Positions 1-8,094 of a stretch of 38,843 nt of DNA are shown here, one piece after another; position 1 is the stretch's first letter, and each line of letters begins with the position of its first letter. The notes under the pieces are model-generated. The model did not search any database. It saw only the letters and a program-made list of their open reading frames with translations, and had not been told where the DNA came from. The stretch is from an uncultured Clostridia bacterium (lineage in GTDB: Bacteria; Bacillota; Clostridia; UBA1381). A program made the position numbers and the translations under genes. The stretch spans positions 1 to 38,843 of the forward strand of contig CANPXG010000021.1 in the NCBI GenBank assembly GCA_947585795.1. The letters are read 5' to 3'.

Positions 1-43
1 ATTTCACCCATTCCGAGCTTGAATGTTCAAAAATATTATTCAT
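1..43 (-). CDS. Partial gene, product unknown (cut by left edge)
   Basis: Only the first 14 codons are visible: an ATG read leftward from 43, preceded by a clean GAGGTG ribosome site at 51-56 with 7-nt spacing. The visible residues are MNNIFEHSSSEWVK. This is too short to assign a family. It lies 52 bp downstream of the sigma-like gene on the same strand, so it probably shares that transcript and belongs to the mobile element. Confidence 0.55.
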   Translation of the reverse strand, partial: MNNIFEHSSSEWVK

Positions 44-95
44 AACAAAACACCTCATTTTGTAATCTGTTATCTTTGTTTATATATTACCACTA

Positions 96-785
96 TTATT
101 CGTCATTGTCAATCTCTTTTCGATAATTTTCCGTAAATCTTCGCTCCCACGCCGTCATACTGTGCTGTTTATCCGATGTCAGATATTCATAGACCTTCTT
201 CCGTATCTTTTTCAGCATTGTGGTTTTAACCTTGCGGATATTTCTATCCGTCTGTCCTCTTATGCAGGCGATTTGAGCGGTTGTATAACCCTTCATTGTG
301 TAATAAAGAATTTCCTTGTGTTCGTCCGATAATTCCGAAAGGATTTCATACATATACGGTTCAGTTGCAAGCTCCTGTATTTCAAGCGGACAGTCATATA
401 TTGCTTCTGTAAAGTCGCCCTCTCTGACCTGCCGCCGTATTGACTTGCCAAGCGTTTTGGGGAAGCAGACTCCATTCTTATCGGCGTTATAGTCAAGCGG
501 TATGTTATCGCCTCGGCAGACTTCGTGATACCGCTCCTTTCGCTCGCGATTTTCATCACGCTTGTCCCATAATTCAATGACCTTTTCAAAATCCTCTTTT
601 GTTCGTGCGGCTTCCTCCAGACGTTCTAACGCCGCCGCTTTTATATCGCGTACTAATTGTTTTTTCTGCGGCACATCGGTAACGTCGTCTTCGATTTTCT
701 CAACCTCTGATATAGCGGCGTTTTCTTCCGCTATCGCCAGTTCAAACTCCGCCTGTTCCCTCTTGTCAATATCGTTTTCAAACAC
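96..785 (-). CDS. Sigma-70 region 4-like HTH protein of a mobile element
   Basis: 229 residues from a GTG start with GGAGGTGAGA upstream (791-800). Residues about 1-110 are highly charged and helical (probable coiled coil). Residues about 148-200 form a sigma region 4-like helix-turn-helix, with LSDEHKEILYYTMKGYTTAQIA followed by a basic recognition-helix stretch, RNIRKVKTTMLKKIRKK. There is no region 2, so it is not a complete sigma factor. Proteins of this shape are common in conjugative and mobilisable elements of Clostridia, where they probably act as transcription activators. It is divergent from tnpW/parM, and a 10-bp inverted repeat lies between them. The fold is well supported and the role is inferred. 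Confidence 0.75.
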   Translation of the reverse strand: MFENDIDKREQAEFELAIAEENAAISEVEKIEDDVTDVPQKKQLVRDIKAAALERLEEAARTKEDFEKVIELWDKRDENRERKERYHEVCRGDNIPLDYNADKNGVCFPKTLGKSIRRQVREGDFTEAIYDCPLEIQELATEPYMYEILSELSDEHKEILYYTMKGYTTAQIACIRGQTDRNIRKVKTTMLKKIRKKVYEYLTSDKQHSMTAWERRFTENYRKEIDNDE

Positions 786-875
786 CGCCGTCTCACCTCC
801 GAAAAATATTTTTTCTGAAAAAGTTTCAAAAACAGTTCCGTTTGACCCCTTGATTTTCTCCTATTTATAGAGGAA

Positions 876-904
876 GTAATATATTTAATAGAATAATATA
901 TTAC
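876..904. promoter_or_regulatory. 10-bp inverted repeat in divergent promoter region
   Basis: GTAATATATT (876-885) and AATATATTAC (895-904) form a perfect 10-bp inverted repeat with a 9-bp spacer. It lies between the sigma-like gene (minus) and tnpW (plus). The position and symmetry suit a dimeric regulator's operator controlling both directions. No regulator is identified. Confidence 0.45.
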
Positions 905-960
905 ATATCTCAATTATACAGCATCATCGTATTGATGTCAAGAGAGAGGAGAGATATATT

Positions 961-1107
961 TTGAAAGACACCAATTATTTTTTTATGACAAGACGTATCG
1001 GCTCGACATTGTACAGAGTAAAGATATATCTTGCCGAAAAGGGAACGGAAACAATGGAAAACAAGCTTTTCCGAATAATTCAAAATCACCCCCTAACAAA
1101 TGAATGA
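961..1107 (+). CDS. tnpW: TnpW-like small transposon protein
   Basis: 48 residues from a TTG start with AGGAGAG at 947-953 (7-nt spacing). The sequence MTRRIGSTLYRVKIYL followed by ETMENKLFRIIQN matches the pattern of the TnpW family: short proteins in Tn4451-like and related clostridial elements, with a beta-rich start and a closing helix ending in a KxxRxI pattern. TnpW has no established biochemical function. It ends 15 bp before parM, so the two are probably cotranscribed. The TTG start could be replaced by the in-frame ATG at 985, but that codon has no ribosome site. Confidence 0.7.
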   Translation: MKDTNYFFMTRRIGSTLYRVKIYLAEKGTETMENKLFRIIQNHPLTNE

Positions 1108-1122
1108 GAAAGGACGGATTTT

Positions 1123-2043
1123 ATGGCAAACAACACAACAATTATTGGCATAGACCACGGTTACGGCAACATTAAAACGGCTCATTTCTGTTTCAAATCG
1201 GGCGTTACCGCTTACGACAAAGAGCCGACATTCAAGAACAATATGCTGATTTACAAAAACAAGTATTACATCATCGGCGAGGAACATAAGGAATTTATTT
1301 CCGATAAAATGACCGATAACGATTATTACATTCTGACACTTGCTGCGGTCGCCAAAGAAATGGCTTTCAGACGATTTACCTCGGCGAACGTGCATATCGC
1401 GGCAGGCTTGCCGCTTACTTGGGTAAGTGAACAGAAGGACAGTTTTAAGGCGTATCTGTTGCAGAACGAAAGCGCAGATTTCACATTTAAAGATGTAAAC
1501 TATCACATCAATTTTGTCGGCGCGGATATATTCCCGCAGGGCTTTTCGGCTGTCGCGGACAGGCTTCGCGATTTCGCAGGAATAAATATGCTTGCTGACA
1601 TCGGAAACGGCACTATGAACGTAATGTATATCAACGAGCGAAAGCCGCTGCAGGCTAAATGCTTCACCGAAAAATACGGCACAAATCAATGTATGCTCGC
1701 TGTTCGTGAAAATCTTATGCGGCTGTACGGAGTATCGGTTGATGAGAGCGTAATAGACCGAGTTATACGGACGGGAACTGCCGACATCAGCGAGCGGTAT
1801 CTGACCGCAATCGTGAATACCGCGACGGAGTATGTAAAAGGTATTTTCCGAATACTCCGCGAACACGAATATGACGAGGAACTTATGCGGCTGTATATCG
1901 TAGGCGGTGGCGGCTGTATGGTAAAGAACTTCGGGGAATACAACTCGGAGCGGGTTATCATCAACGGCGATATTTGCGCAACGGCAAAAGGCTATGAAAT
2001 GCTTGCGGAGAGAAAGCTCCGCAGAAACGGCGGCATAGTATGA
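1123..2043 (+). CDS. parM: ParM/Alp-type actin-like segregation ATPase
   Basis: 306 residues, ATG with AAAGGACG upstream. It has the actin-fold signatures in order: phosphate 1 loop near residues 7-16 (GIDHGYGNIK), phosphate 2 loop near 164-176 (LADIGNGTMNVMYI) and an adenosine-binding glycine cluster near 258-264 (VGGGGCM). Length is normal for plasmid ParM/StbA proteins, which polymerise with ATP to push replicons apart. The stop overlaps the start of the next gene (ATGA at 2040), as usual for parM-parR. An active segregation pair on an apparently integrated element suggests that the element also has a circular or plasmid-like phase, which is an inference. Confidence 0.85.
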   Translation: MANNTTIIGIDHGYGNIKTAHFCFKSGVTAYDKEPTFKNNMLIYKNKYYIIGEEHKEFISDKMTDNDYYILTLAAVAKEMAFRRFTSANVHIAAGLPLTWVSEQKDSFKAYLLQNESADFTFKDVNYHINFVGADIFPQGFSAVADRLRDFAGINMLADIGNGTMNVMYINERKPLQAKCFTEKYGTNQCMLAVRENLMRLYGVSVDESVIDRVIRTGTADISERYLTAIVNTATEYVKGIFRILREHEYDEELMRLYIVGGGGCMVKNFGEYNSERVIINGDICATAKGYEMLAERKLRRNGGIV

Positions 2044-2426
2044 GAAAGATTATAAACACAAATATTCGTTTCAACCTTGAAAACGAAGCTGACCGTAAAG
2101 CATGGGAACACTTGCGTAATATGGATAGAAGAAAATATAAGTCATACACGAAAGCTGTTGTTGCCGCGTTAAACGACTACTTTGACCGACAGGAACGGCT
2201 TGATGCTGACGCATACCTCGAAACACGCGAGAAAGAGGACGCTTTTCTAAAAAGAATATTAGATACAATAGAGCAGGGCTTAAAAGCGTCCTCGGCTAAT
2301 AGTGGAATAGCAAATTTGTTACAGCTTCTTGCCGTCAATACTCCGAAAGAAAAAACAACGTATGAACCAAATGCGGCAGACGATACGGATATGGACGCTG
2401 CGCTTGATTTTGCGGAAAGTTTTTAA
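2040..2426 (+). CDS. parR: ParR-like centromere-binding protein
   Basis: 128 residues, start overlapping parM by 4 bp. The N-terminus (NTNIRFNLENEADRKAWE, then SYTKAVVAALNDYFDRQ) has a short strand followed by two helices, compatible with the ribbon-helix-helix fold of ParR. The tail is acidic and variable. ParR proteins bind direct repeats (parC) and cap ParM filaments. The repeated ACTGTTAC motifs just downstream (2428-2552) are candidate sites. Assignment rests mainly on gene order plus the RHH-like N-terminus. Confidence 0.7.
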   Translation: MRKIINTNIRFNLENEADRKAWEHLRNMDRRKYKSYTKAVVAALNDYFDRQERLDADAYLETREKEDAFLKRILDTIEQGLKASSANSGIANLLQLLAVNTPKEKTTYEPNAADDTDMDAALDFAESF

Positions 2427-2427
2427 G

Positions 2428-2552
2428 TACAGTAAATTATGTGGATTTACTGTTACAAAATTCAACATTAACAGTAAAAATGCAGTTTTTTCTGTTACTT
2501 TCGCAAGGCAGTAACGGACACTGTTATTTTTATGTGTTTTTACTGTTACTTT
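2428..2552. repeat. Seven-copy ACTGTTA iteron-like array (candidate parC)
   Basis: Seven copies of a TTTACTGTTAC-like motif lie in 125 bp. Forward copies: 2446-2456, 2491-2502, 2520-2530 and 2537-2552. Reverse copies: 2428-2436, 2468-2478 and 2509-2515. The two best forward copies share CTGTTACTTTC. The array fills the whole gap between parR and the DUF3847 gene, and I see no gene in it. It could be the ParR-binding centromere or a regulator array. Confidence 0.6.
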
Positions 2553-2582
2553 CAAAAAATTTAGCAGAAAGGATTGATAATT

Positions 2583-2783
2583 TTGACAGAAAACGAGAAA
2601 AAGTTGATACAGGCAAGGCACAGGCTTGAAGAAGCCGAAGCGCGGGACAGAGTTAAAGAGCGTAAAGCGAGAACTCGCAGGCTAATTCAAGAAGGTGCTG
2701 TCTTGGAAAAGGTTTTACCGAGTATCACAGTGATTGAGATTGACAATTTAGAGAATTACTTACGAAGTAATTTACGGCAGTAA
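2583..2783 (+). CDS. DUF3847 family protein (putative mobilisation accessory)
   Basis: 66 residues. I chose the TTG at 2583, starting LTENEKKL, because AAAGGA at 2568-2573 is 9 nt upstream. The in-frame TTG at 2574 directly abuts that ribosome site. The protein is a charged helix (EKKLIQARHRLEEAEARDR), then RKARTRRLIQEGAVLEKV, the pattern of the DUF3847 family found next to MobA/MobL relaxases in clostridial elements. The TRRLIxxGAxLE segment is the conserved core. It probably helps form the relaxosome at the adjacent oriT, inferred from context. Confidence 0.75.
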   Translation: MTENEKKLIQARHRLEEAEARDRVKERKARTRRLIQEGAVLEKVLPSITVIEIDNLENYLRSNLRQ

Positions 2784-3135
2784 TGTCAATGGGGCGTTCC
2801 GATCAATCGGAACGTCCTTATTTTTATCCCCGAAGGGCGCACTTACTCACCACTTGCCGTAGGCAAGCGGTGGTACTGCCGCCGTGAGACGGCAGTCGTG
2901 CGCTCCTGCGGAGAGCTCGTCAAATTCGCTAACGCTTATTTGCCGTACAGCCGAACACGCAATCGACTGCGATTGCAAAGCGTTGACTGCTTCAACGTAG
3001 GACGCGGCGCGTCCGTTCGGCTGTTAGCAAAAACCTGTCACCGACAGCTTTTTGCGTTATAGGCTTACGCCTATCTTCTTTTAGAAAAAGAAGCAAAACT
3101 TGTCTGCTTGACAGACGGAAAGGAGAAAAATCGTC
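2784..3135. other. Non-coding, hairpin-rich region upstream of the relaxase
   Basis: No credible gene. It contains oriT (2831-2872) and then a chain of inverted repeats: ACTGCCG/CGGCAGT (2874-2895), GCAATCG/CGATTGC, CGTTGA/TCAACG, GACGC/GCGTC, the long-range pair ACAGCCGAAC/GTTCGGCTGT enclosing those, and ATAGGC/GCCTAT just before the relaxase ribosome site. The outer arms GCGCAC (2838-2843) and GTGCGC (near 2898) also pair. Such density suits relaxosome binding, single-strand initiation or a structured leader. Confidence 0.6.
2831..2872 (-). other. oriT: Origin of transfer with RSF1010-type nic sequence
   Basis: On the minus strand the sequence contains TAAGTGCGCCCT (complement of 2834-2845), which equals the core nic region of the RSF1010/R1162 MobQ oriT as I know it. 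Directly 5' of it on the same strand is an inverted repeat, CTTGCC-TAC-GGCAAG, extended by ACCAC/GTGGT. This is the arrangement of RSF1010: inverted repeat, a few bases, then nic. A MobQ-class relaxase gene follows 260 bp away, which supports the call strongly. Confidence 0.85.
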
Positions 3136-4836
3136 GTGGCAATTTATCACTTTGAAGCGAAGGTAATCACTCGCGGGACAGGACGTTCCGTTGTCGCCGC
3201 ATCCGCATATGCGTCGTGCAGTCAGATTTACAATGACTACGACGGAATTATGCACGACTATACAAGAAAACAAGGTTGCGTTTACAGCGAAATATTCTTA
3301 CCGCCGAACGCTCCCATTGAATGGAAAGACCGCGCCGAATTATGGAACGCAGTCGAAGCCGCCGAGAAATCCAAAGACAGCAGACTGGCGCGGGAATTGA
3401 TAGTTGCGTTACCTATCGAAGTCGGTCTTGACGAATGGAAATCCATTTTAAAAAATTTCATATCTGAGCAGTGCATTTCAAATGGAATGTGCGCCGATTT
3501 GAGTATTCACGATACAGATGGACATAATCCCCACGCACATATTCTGCTGACTGTCCGCCCGCTCGATGAAAACGGCAAGTGGCAAGCTAAGACGCAGAAA
3601 GAATATCTTTGCAAGCGCGGTGATGAAGAACGCGGATTTACCGCAGCCGAGTTTAAGACAGCGCAAGCTGACGACTGGGAGAAGCAGTATCAATACAAAG
3701 TCGGTAAGAAGAAGGTCTATCTGACACCTTCTGAAGCCGAACGGAGTGGGTATGAGCGAGTCTCTAAAAATCCGAAAAGTACACGTTTTGGCAGACAAAA
3801 CCCGATATGCGCCGAATGGAACAGCGAGGAACAAATTTTGACTTTCCGTAAAGCGTGGGAGGAAGCAGTCAACAAATCTTTAGAGCAGAAAAATATTGGC
3901 GCTCGTGTTGACTGCCGCAGTTTTGCGGACAGAGGAATTGACGAACAGCCAACCATCCACGAGGGTGTGACCGCCCGCGTTATGGAAAAGTGCGGTTTTG
4001 TTTCCGACCGCTGCGAGTTAAATCGGCAAATCCGGAAGGATAACATATTGCTGCGGCAGCTAAAAGCGTTAGTTAAGTCGCTTACGGAAGCGGCAAAAGA
4101 GGCTGTTTCCGTAATAGCCGAAAAATTAGAAAAGTGCCGTGAAAGGGCAATTTTTTCGCTGTATGAGTTCAAACATAACGAAAAATTGTCAGCCGATATT
4201 CAGCGTAACAACACGGTAACAGACTTATTATTGTCGAGATTCAATAATGTCAAGAAACAAATTTCACAGAAAAACTCTAAGGCAAAGAAACTGCAAGTGG
4301 AAAAGAACGGACTGAACGTAGTAAATGTATTCAAGCGCAGACAATTATCCGCACAGATTGAAAACTTACAAACCGAAGTTGCCGAATTGAAAACTGAAAA
4401 GGCGGTGCTTCTTTCGGATATGAAATGCGAAAACGAAAAAGATGTGCAAAACATCAAGAAACAGCGCAAGCAAAATGACGTGTCTCTTAAAAATATATCA
4501 GCGCGAAATGCGCAGCTTGCCGAGCAGATGAAAGCAGATATATCCGATTTCAAAGTGACCATTGCCGATATTTCACCCGAAGATATGCCTGCCGTTCAAG
4601 AAGAACGGAGCAATTTCCGCAATACGATGAAATCGCTATGGACGAAAATCCAACAAAAGTACGACTACCGCAGCAACTATGATTTACTGAAAGCCGCCAA
4701 AGATGAAATTGATATGGAACTCGGCGAATACCATCCGCATATACGAAAATCCATCCGCAAGGATTTAGAACAAAAACGGCAGCAAGCAACCGAGCGGCAA
4801 ACTCAACGTAAGCGGCGTGATGAGTGGGAGCGGTAA
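3136..4836 (+). CDS. mobA: MobA/MobL family (MobQ) relaxase
   Basis: 566 residues from a GTG start with AAAGGAG at 3118-3124. The N-terminal ~230 residues form the relaxase domain. Y25 in SAYAS is in the place expected for the nicking tyrosine. The metal-binding histidine motif is H130-N-P-H133-A-H135 (IHDTDGHNPHAHILL). Residues about 330-470 are strongly charged and heptad-like (coiled coil), and the basic C-terminus (KRRDEWER) could bind DNA. It nicks oriT and pilots the strand into a conjugation channel, which must be supplied by another element because no type IV secretion genes are seen here. The primase module of RSF1010 MobA is absent. Confidence 0.92.
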   Translation: MAIYHFEAKVITRGTGRSVVAASAYASCSQIYNDYDGIMHDYTRKQGCVYSEIFLPPNAPIEWKDRAELWNAVEAAEKSKDSRLARELIVALPIEVGLDEWKSILKNFISEQCISNGMCADLSIHDTDGHNPHAHILLTVRPLDENGKWQAKTQKEYLCKRGDEERGFTAAEFKTAQADDWEKQYQYKVGKKKVYLTPSEAERSGYERVSKNPKSTRFGRQNPICAEWNSEEQILTFRKAWEEAVNKSLEQKNIGARVDCRSFADRGIDEQPTIHEGVTARVMEKCGFVSDRCELNRQIRKDNILLRQLKALVKSLTEAAKEAVSVIAEKLEKCRERAIFSLYEFKHNEKLSADIQRNNTVTDLLLSRFNNVKKQISQKNSKAKKLQVEKNGLNVVNVFKRRQLSAQIENLQTEVAELKTEKAVLLSDMKCENEKDVQNIKKQRKQNDVSLKNISARNAQLAEQMKADISDFKVTIADISPEDMPAVQEERSNFRNTMKSLWTKIQQKYDYRSNYDLLKAAKDEIDMELGEYHPHIRKSIRKDLEQKRQQATERQTQRKRRDEWER

Positions 4837-4932
4837 TTGATTTTATCACATTACAGCACTCGTGACCGGAATTGTAGTAATGACCGCTATCACTTTATAG
4901 GGAAAGATAATATTATTGTTTGAAAAATATTA

Positions 4933-4974
4933 AAAAAGTCCTTTGCGGCAAAATCTCACCGCAAAGGACTTTTT
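4933..4974. terminator. Bidirectional terminator between relaxase and TCS operon
   Basis: AAAAAGTCCTTTGCGG (4933-4948) pairs perfectly with CCGCAAAGGACTTTTT (4959-4974) around a 10-nt loop. The A and T runs on the two sides make it function in both directions, ending the mobilisation genes and the leftward operon that finishes at 4983. Confidence 0.88.
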
Positions 4975-4982
4975 GCTTCCTT

Positions 4983-5363
4983 TTATTTCATCAATTCATC
5001 AGTAATCCGCATTATCTCCGGCGCAATTTTCTCTCGCTGCTTTTTTGTAAGCGCGTTGTAAATGGGATAAGAAGCGATCACGCAGGCTATGCCTATCACT
5101 CCGATAATAATTCCCGGAATAAACAGATTTTCGCTCCATACCATTGTACAGCACATTCCCACGCCGAGAAGCAGCGTGCCTATTATGCCGACAATTAACG
5201 AAACGATTGTACCCGGCTTTGCCGCGCTCGCGTCAAGACGGCGCAGCTTTTCCATATTGTCCTCCTCGCGCGTCGGCGGCGCGTACTTTTCTCGTATTTT
5301 TTTTATTTCTTGCTGCTGCGAAGCCGAATAGGTATAGTTAAAGCTGTTTTTGTTTTCGCTCAT
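4983..5363 (-). CDS. Small two-TM membrane protein, GVGMC family
   Basis: 126 residues, ATG with GAAGGGAG upstream. A charged cytoplasmic N-terminus (about 1-48) precedes two hydrophobic segments (about 52-73 and 80-102) joined by a short turn, then a basic tail. Key motif: LLLGVGMCCTMVW, then PGIIIGVIGI, then SYPIYNALTKKQREKIAPEIMRI. The C-terminal half matches the protein at 11122-11469 (NYPIYNRI, YAGDIIRLASEI) and shares the GVGMC core with the protein at 8524-8892, so the window holds three family members. Function unknown. It follows the kinase operon on the same strand and may be its last gene. Confidence 0.8.
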   Translation of the reverse strand: MSENKNSFNYTYSASQQQEIKKIREKYAPPTREEDNMEKLRRLDASAAKPGTIVSLIVGIIGTLLLGVGMCCTMVWSENLFIPGIIIGVIGIACVIASYPIYNALTKKQREKIAPEIMRITDELMK

Positions 5364-5427
5364 GGTAATTATCTCCCTTCGTTTTGTGACTACAATGTAA
5401 TCCCGGATTGTTTTAGAATTGCTTATA

Positions 5428-6354
5428 TTATGTTTGAGAATTGTTAATTTTCAATTTTTTAAGATTTTTATTTGCTTTAACAATCATATAGACCGCCATA
5501 CAAATAACAATCGTGCATACGCCTCCGCCTGTTGCGCCTGTCATAATTGCTCGAAACTGCGGCGTGTCGTTACTGCCGAACCGCGACAGCATTGCCGTTT
5601 CCAGCGACAGCATTGAAACCATAGCGGCGATGAGGGTTATTGTCTTTGACGCGGATAAAACAGGACTTCCGTGTTTTCTGAATTTGACAAGATTAACAAC
5701 AGCGGAAATTACCGCATAGAATGAATACATCGCCATCGCGTAAATCAACAGCCCCGGATAATCAAATCCACGGTTTTGGTACACCATAAATATTACAATA
5801 CCCGCAAGCGCTTCATTCATAATCAGCAGCGTTATTCCGCAAGCACGATAGCGGTGAAGCTCAATCTCAATTTCCGACGTTCCCGTATATCGTTTTTCCC
5901 TTCTTATCAGCATAAACCGCATGACCGCCAGTAAAATATAGTATATCGCCAATGCCGCAAACCAAACGGAGCGGTAATATATACCCGAAAACATTTTAAC
6001 CGCTATGTAAAGAATATTTATGAAAAGTCCGCAATACAGAGAAACTTTAGCGCGAAAACGAATGTCGTCAAAATATTTTCCGCCGTATTTTGTTTCTTTT
6101 ATACGTTTTACCGCCGACAGGTCAAATAATCGTTTCTTTACTGATTTTATATATGCGCGCATACGCGGTAATCCGGTAATTGTGACGATCAACGCATACG
6201 CCGACGCGAGATATGACAAATATTCCACAGCCGGAATATTTATACCAAACACCGCAACCGCAATAACAAACGCATAGCCGAATAACGCAATAACCACTGT
6301 CGGCACGGGAGGCAGGACAAAGATTTTTTTGAGTATCCGCTTAAATCTATCCAT
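5428..6354 (-). CDS. Multi-pass membrane protein cotranscribed with a two-component system
   Basis: 308 residues with about eight hydrophobic segments (near residues 15-35, 40-60, 98-118, 128-148, 170-190, 200-222, 240-260 and 270-292) and short basic loops. No catalytic motif or transporter signature is recognised. It overlaps the kinase stop by 8 bp (ATGGATAG), so translation is coupled and it belongs to the regulator-kinase operon. It could be an accessory sensor or an immunity-type membrane protein. Function unknown. Confidence 0.8.
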   Translation of the reverse strand: MDRFKRILKKIFVLPPVPTVVIALFGYAFVIAVAVFGINIPAVEYLSYLASAYALIVTITGLPRMRAYIKSVKKRLFDLSAVKRIKETKYGGKYFDDIRFRAKVSLYCGLFINILYIAVKMFSGIYYRSVWFAALAIYYILLAVMRFMLIRREKRYTGTSEIEIELHRYRACGITLLIMNEALAGIVIFMVYQNRGFDYPGLLIYAMAMYSFYAVISAVVNLVKFRKHGSPVLSASKTITLIAAMVSMLSLETAMLSRFGSNDTPQFRAIMTGATGGGVCTIVICMAVYMIVKANKNLKKLKINNSQT

Positions 6355-7411
6355 CTGTTATTCTCCCGATCCTCACTGTAAAGACACTGCCTTTGCCGAT
6401 TTCGCTTTCAACCGATATATCGCCGCCGACAATATCAATCACGCGCTTAACAAGCGCAAGTCCCAGACCGTTGCCCTGCGCGGCGTGAGAGGTGTCGCCC
6501 TGATAGAATTTTTCAAATATGTGCCTGCCTGTTTCGGGGGATATGCCGCAGCCTGTGTCGCTAACTTTGACAACGGCAAATTCTCCGTCCGTTTTAAGGG
6601 ACAGCGACACGGTTCCTTTCGGCTCCGTAAATTTCAAAGCATTGGAAAACAGATTGTTCCATACAAGCGTTAAAAGCTCCGCATCGGATTTGATAAATAC
6701 TTCCTCCTCAATATCCGTCTCGATTTCAATATCCTTCTTTTCCCATGTGCTTTCAAAATTCAAAAGACACTCGCATAGCTGCTCGCCGAGGTTATATGTT
6801 TGCTTATCGGGATATATCCGCTGATTTTCCAGTCTGTTTAATTTAAGTATGTTTGTAATAAGATCGGCAAGTCTGCGAGAGGAATCCGTTATTGCTTTTG
6901 CATACTCTATTCGATTTTCCTCACTAAGTCCCGGCTGCTGAAGCATTGTGCCGTAATTCTGCATAACAGCAAGCGGCGTTTTAAGCTCGTGCGATACATT
7001 GGCGATAAAGTCCGTTCGGAGCGTTTCCACTCCCGATAATTCCTCCGCCATTTTATTGAAGCACCTGATTATTTCGTCAAAATCTCCCGCGGCTTCAAAT
7101 ATGTCGGGTTCTTCGATCCGCGCGATAAAGTCGCCCTCCGTTATCCGCCGCGCCGCCTCGGTTATACGCTTTACAGGACGCTCGACCATAAATTTCCGTC
7201 TTACAATGTCTATCACCGTACATACCGCGCTTAATAATATTACGTTCAGAAGCGTCAGTATTGCCGCCTGCCGCGTGTTTTCCTCGGTAAGCACGAATCC
7301 CGCCGAATTGCGCAGCATTTCCGTAAACAGCATTATACAGCAGGTTATTATAAACGCCATAAGCAGGAAAAACATTATATATGTCCTTATCGACAGCAGT
7401 ACCCGTTTCAT
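6347..7411 (-). CDS. Sensor histidine kinase
   Basis: 354 residues. Two transmembrane helices (about 9-30 and 48-70) enclose only a very short external loop, so it probably senses within or near the membrane. HAMP-like linker about 75-128; HisKA phosphoacceptor H141 in NVSHELKTPLAVM; N box NNLFSNALKF; G1 DTGCGI; F box FEKFYQG; G2 GNGLGLALVK. All motifs needed for activity are present. It overlaps the response regulator gene by 4 bp. The short-loop organisation resembles kinases of cell-envelope stress systems in Firmicutes. Confidence 0.93.
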   Translation of the reverse strand: MKRVLLSIRTYIMFFLLMAFIITCCIMLFTEMLRNSAGFVLTEENTRQAAILTLLNVILLSAVCTVIDIVRRKFMVERPVKRITEAARRITEGDFIARIEEPDIFEAAGDFDEIIRCFNKMAEELSGVETLRTDFIANVSHELKTPLAVMQNYGTMLQQPGLSEENRIEYAKAITDSSRRLADLITNILKLNRLENQRIYPDKQTYNLGEQLCECLLNFESTWEKKDIEIETDIEEEVFIKSDAELLTLVWNNLFSNALKFTEPKGTVSLSLKTDGEFAVVKVSDTGCGISPETGRHIFEKFYQGDTSHAAQGNGLGLALVKRVIDIVGGDISVESEIGKGSVFTVRIGRITDG

Positions 7412-8079
7412 TTTAACACCGCCTTATAGCCCAGCCCATGAACCGTGACGATCTGAAATTCGTCACATCCGGAAAACTTATCTCTTAGCTTTGTCATATA
7501 CACGTCAACCGCTCTCGGCAGCGTTCCCGATTCCGCGTCCCAAAATTCGTCCATAAGCTGCGTTCGGGTAAACGTCTTTTTCGGGTATGACAGCAGCTTG
7601 TATAAAATATTAAATTCGCGCTTTGTCAGGGATATTTCTTCTCCGTCAAGCGTTACCGAATGTTCATCGGCATCCATTATCAGCTTTCCTATCTCAAGGC
7701 GGTGACTGCTTGCGATTTTAGAGCGGCGCAAAAGCGCGCCTATCCGAAGAAAAAGCTCATCGAGGTCGATCGGCTTTACCATGTAATCGTCAATGCCTAT
7801 TCTGTAACCGCGCTGTTTAGAGGCGAAATCATCACGCGCCGTCATAAACAGAATCGGAATATCCTCGTTCAGCTCGCGAACGGTTTTCGCAAATTCAAAG
7901 CCGTCAGTCCCGCTCATCATAATGTCTGACACGATTAAATCAAACGCATTTCCGTACATAGCGTCGTATGCCTCGTTAGCGCCCGGACACCCTACGGCTT
8001 CATAGCCGTTTCCGTCCAAGAACGTACAGACCGTTTTATTTAAGTCCGCATCGTCCTCGACAACCAAAATTTTAAACAT
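7408..8079 (-). CDS. OmpR/PhoB-family response regulator
   Basis: 223 residues. I start at the ATG at 8079 (MFKILVVEDDADL) because AGGAGGTGCGCC stands directly before it. The longer reading frame has no such site. Receiver domain 1-118 with acidic pocket E8-D9-D10, phosphoacceptor D52 (LIVSDIMMSG), T/K switch residues (FMTARDD, YMVKPID). The winged-helix DNA-binding domain covers about 130-223 (LTKREFNILYKLL, RAVDVYMTKLRDK, TVHGLGYKA). Its own promoter region carries TTTAACAAAAC direct repeats also seen upstream of two nearby operons, suggesting autoregulation. Confidence 0.95.
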   Translation of the reverse strand: MFKILVVEDDADLNKTVCTFLDGNGYEAVGCPGANEAYDAMYGNAFDLIVSDIMMSGTDGFEFAKTVRELNEDIPILFMTARDDFASKQRGYRIGIDDYMVKPIDLDELFLRIGALLRRSKIASSHRLEIGKLIMDADEHSVTLDGEEISLTKREFNILYKLLSYPKKTFTRTQLMDEFWDAESGTLPRAVDVYMTKLRDKFSGCDEFQIVTVHGLGYKAVLK

Positions 8080-8094
8080 GGCGCACCTCCTTTT

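Noticed and set aside
2441-2629. 62-codon plus-strand frame across the iteron array
   Set aside because: It translates the repeated motifs and overlaps the well-supported DUF3847 gene in another frame.
4837-4923. 28-codon frame (TTG start) directly after the relaxase
   Set aside because: No ribosome site of its own and no recognisable family. It could be coupled but cannot be supported.
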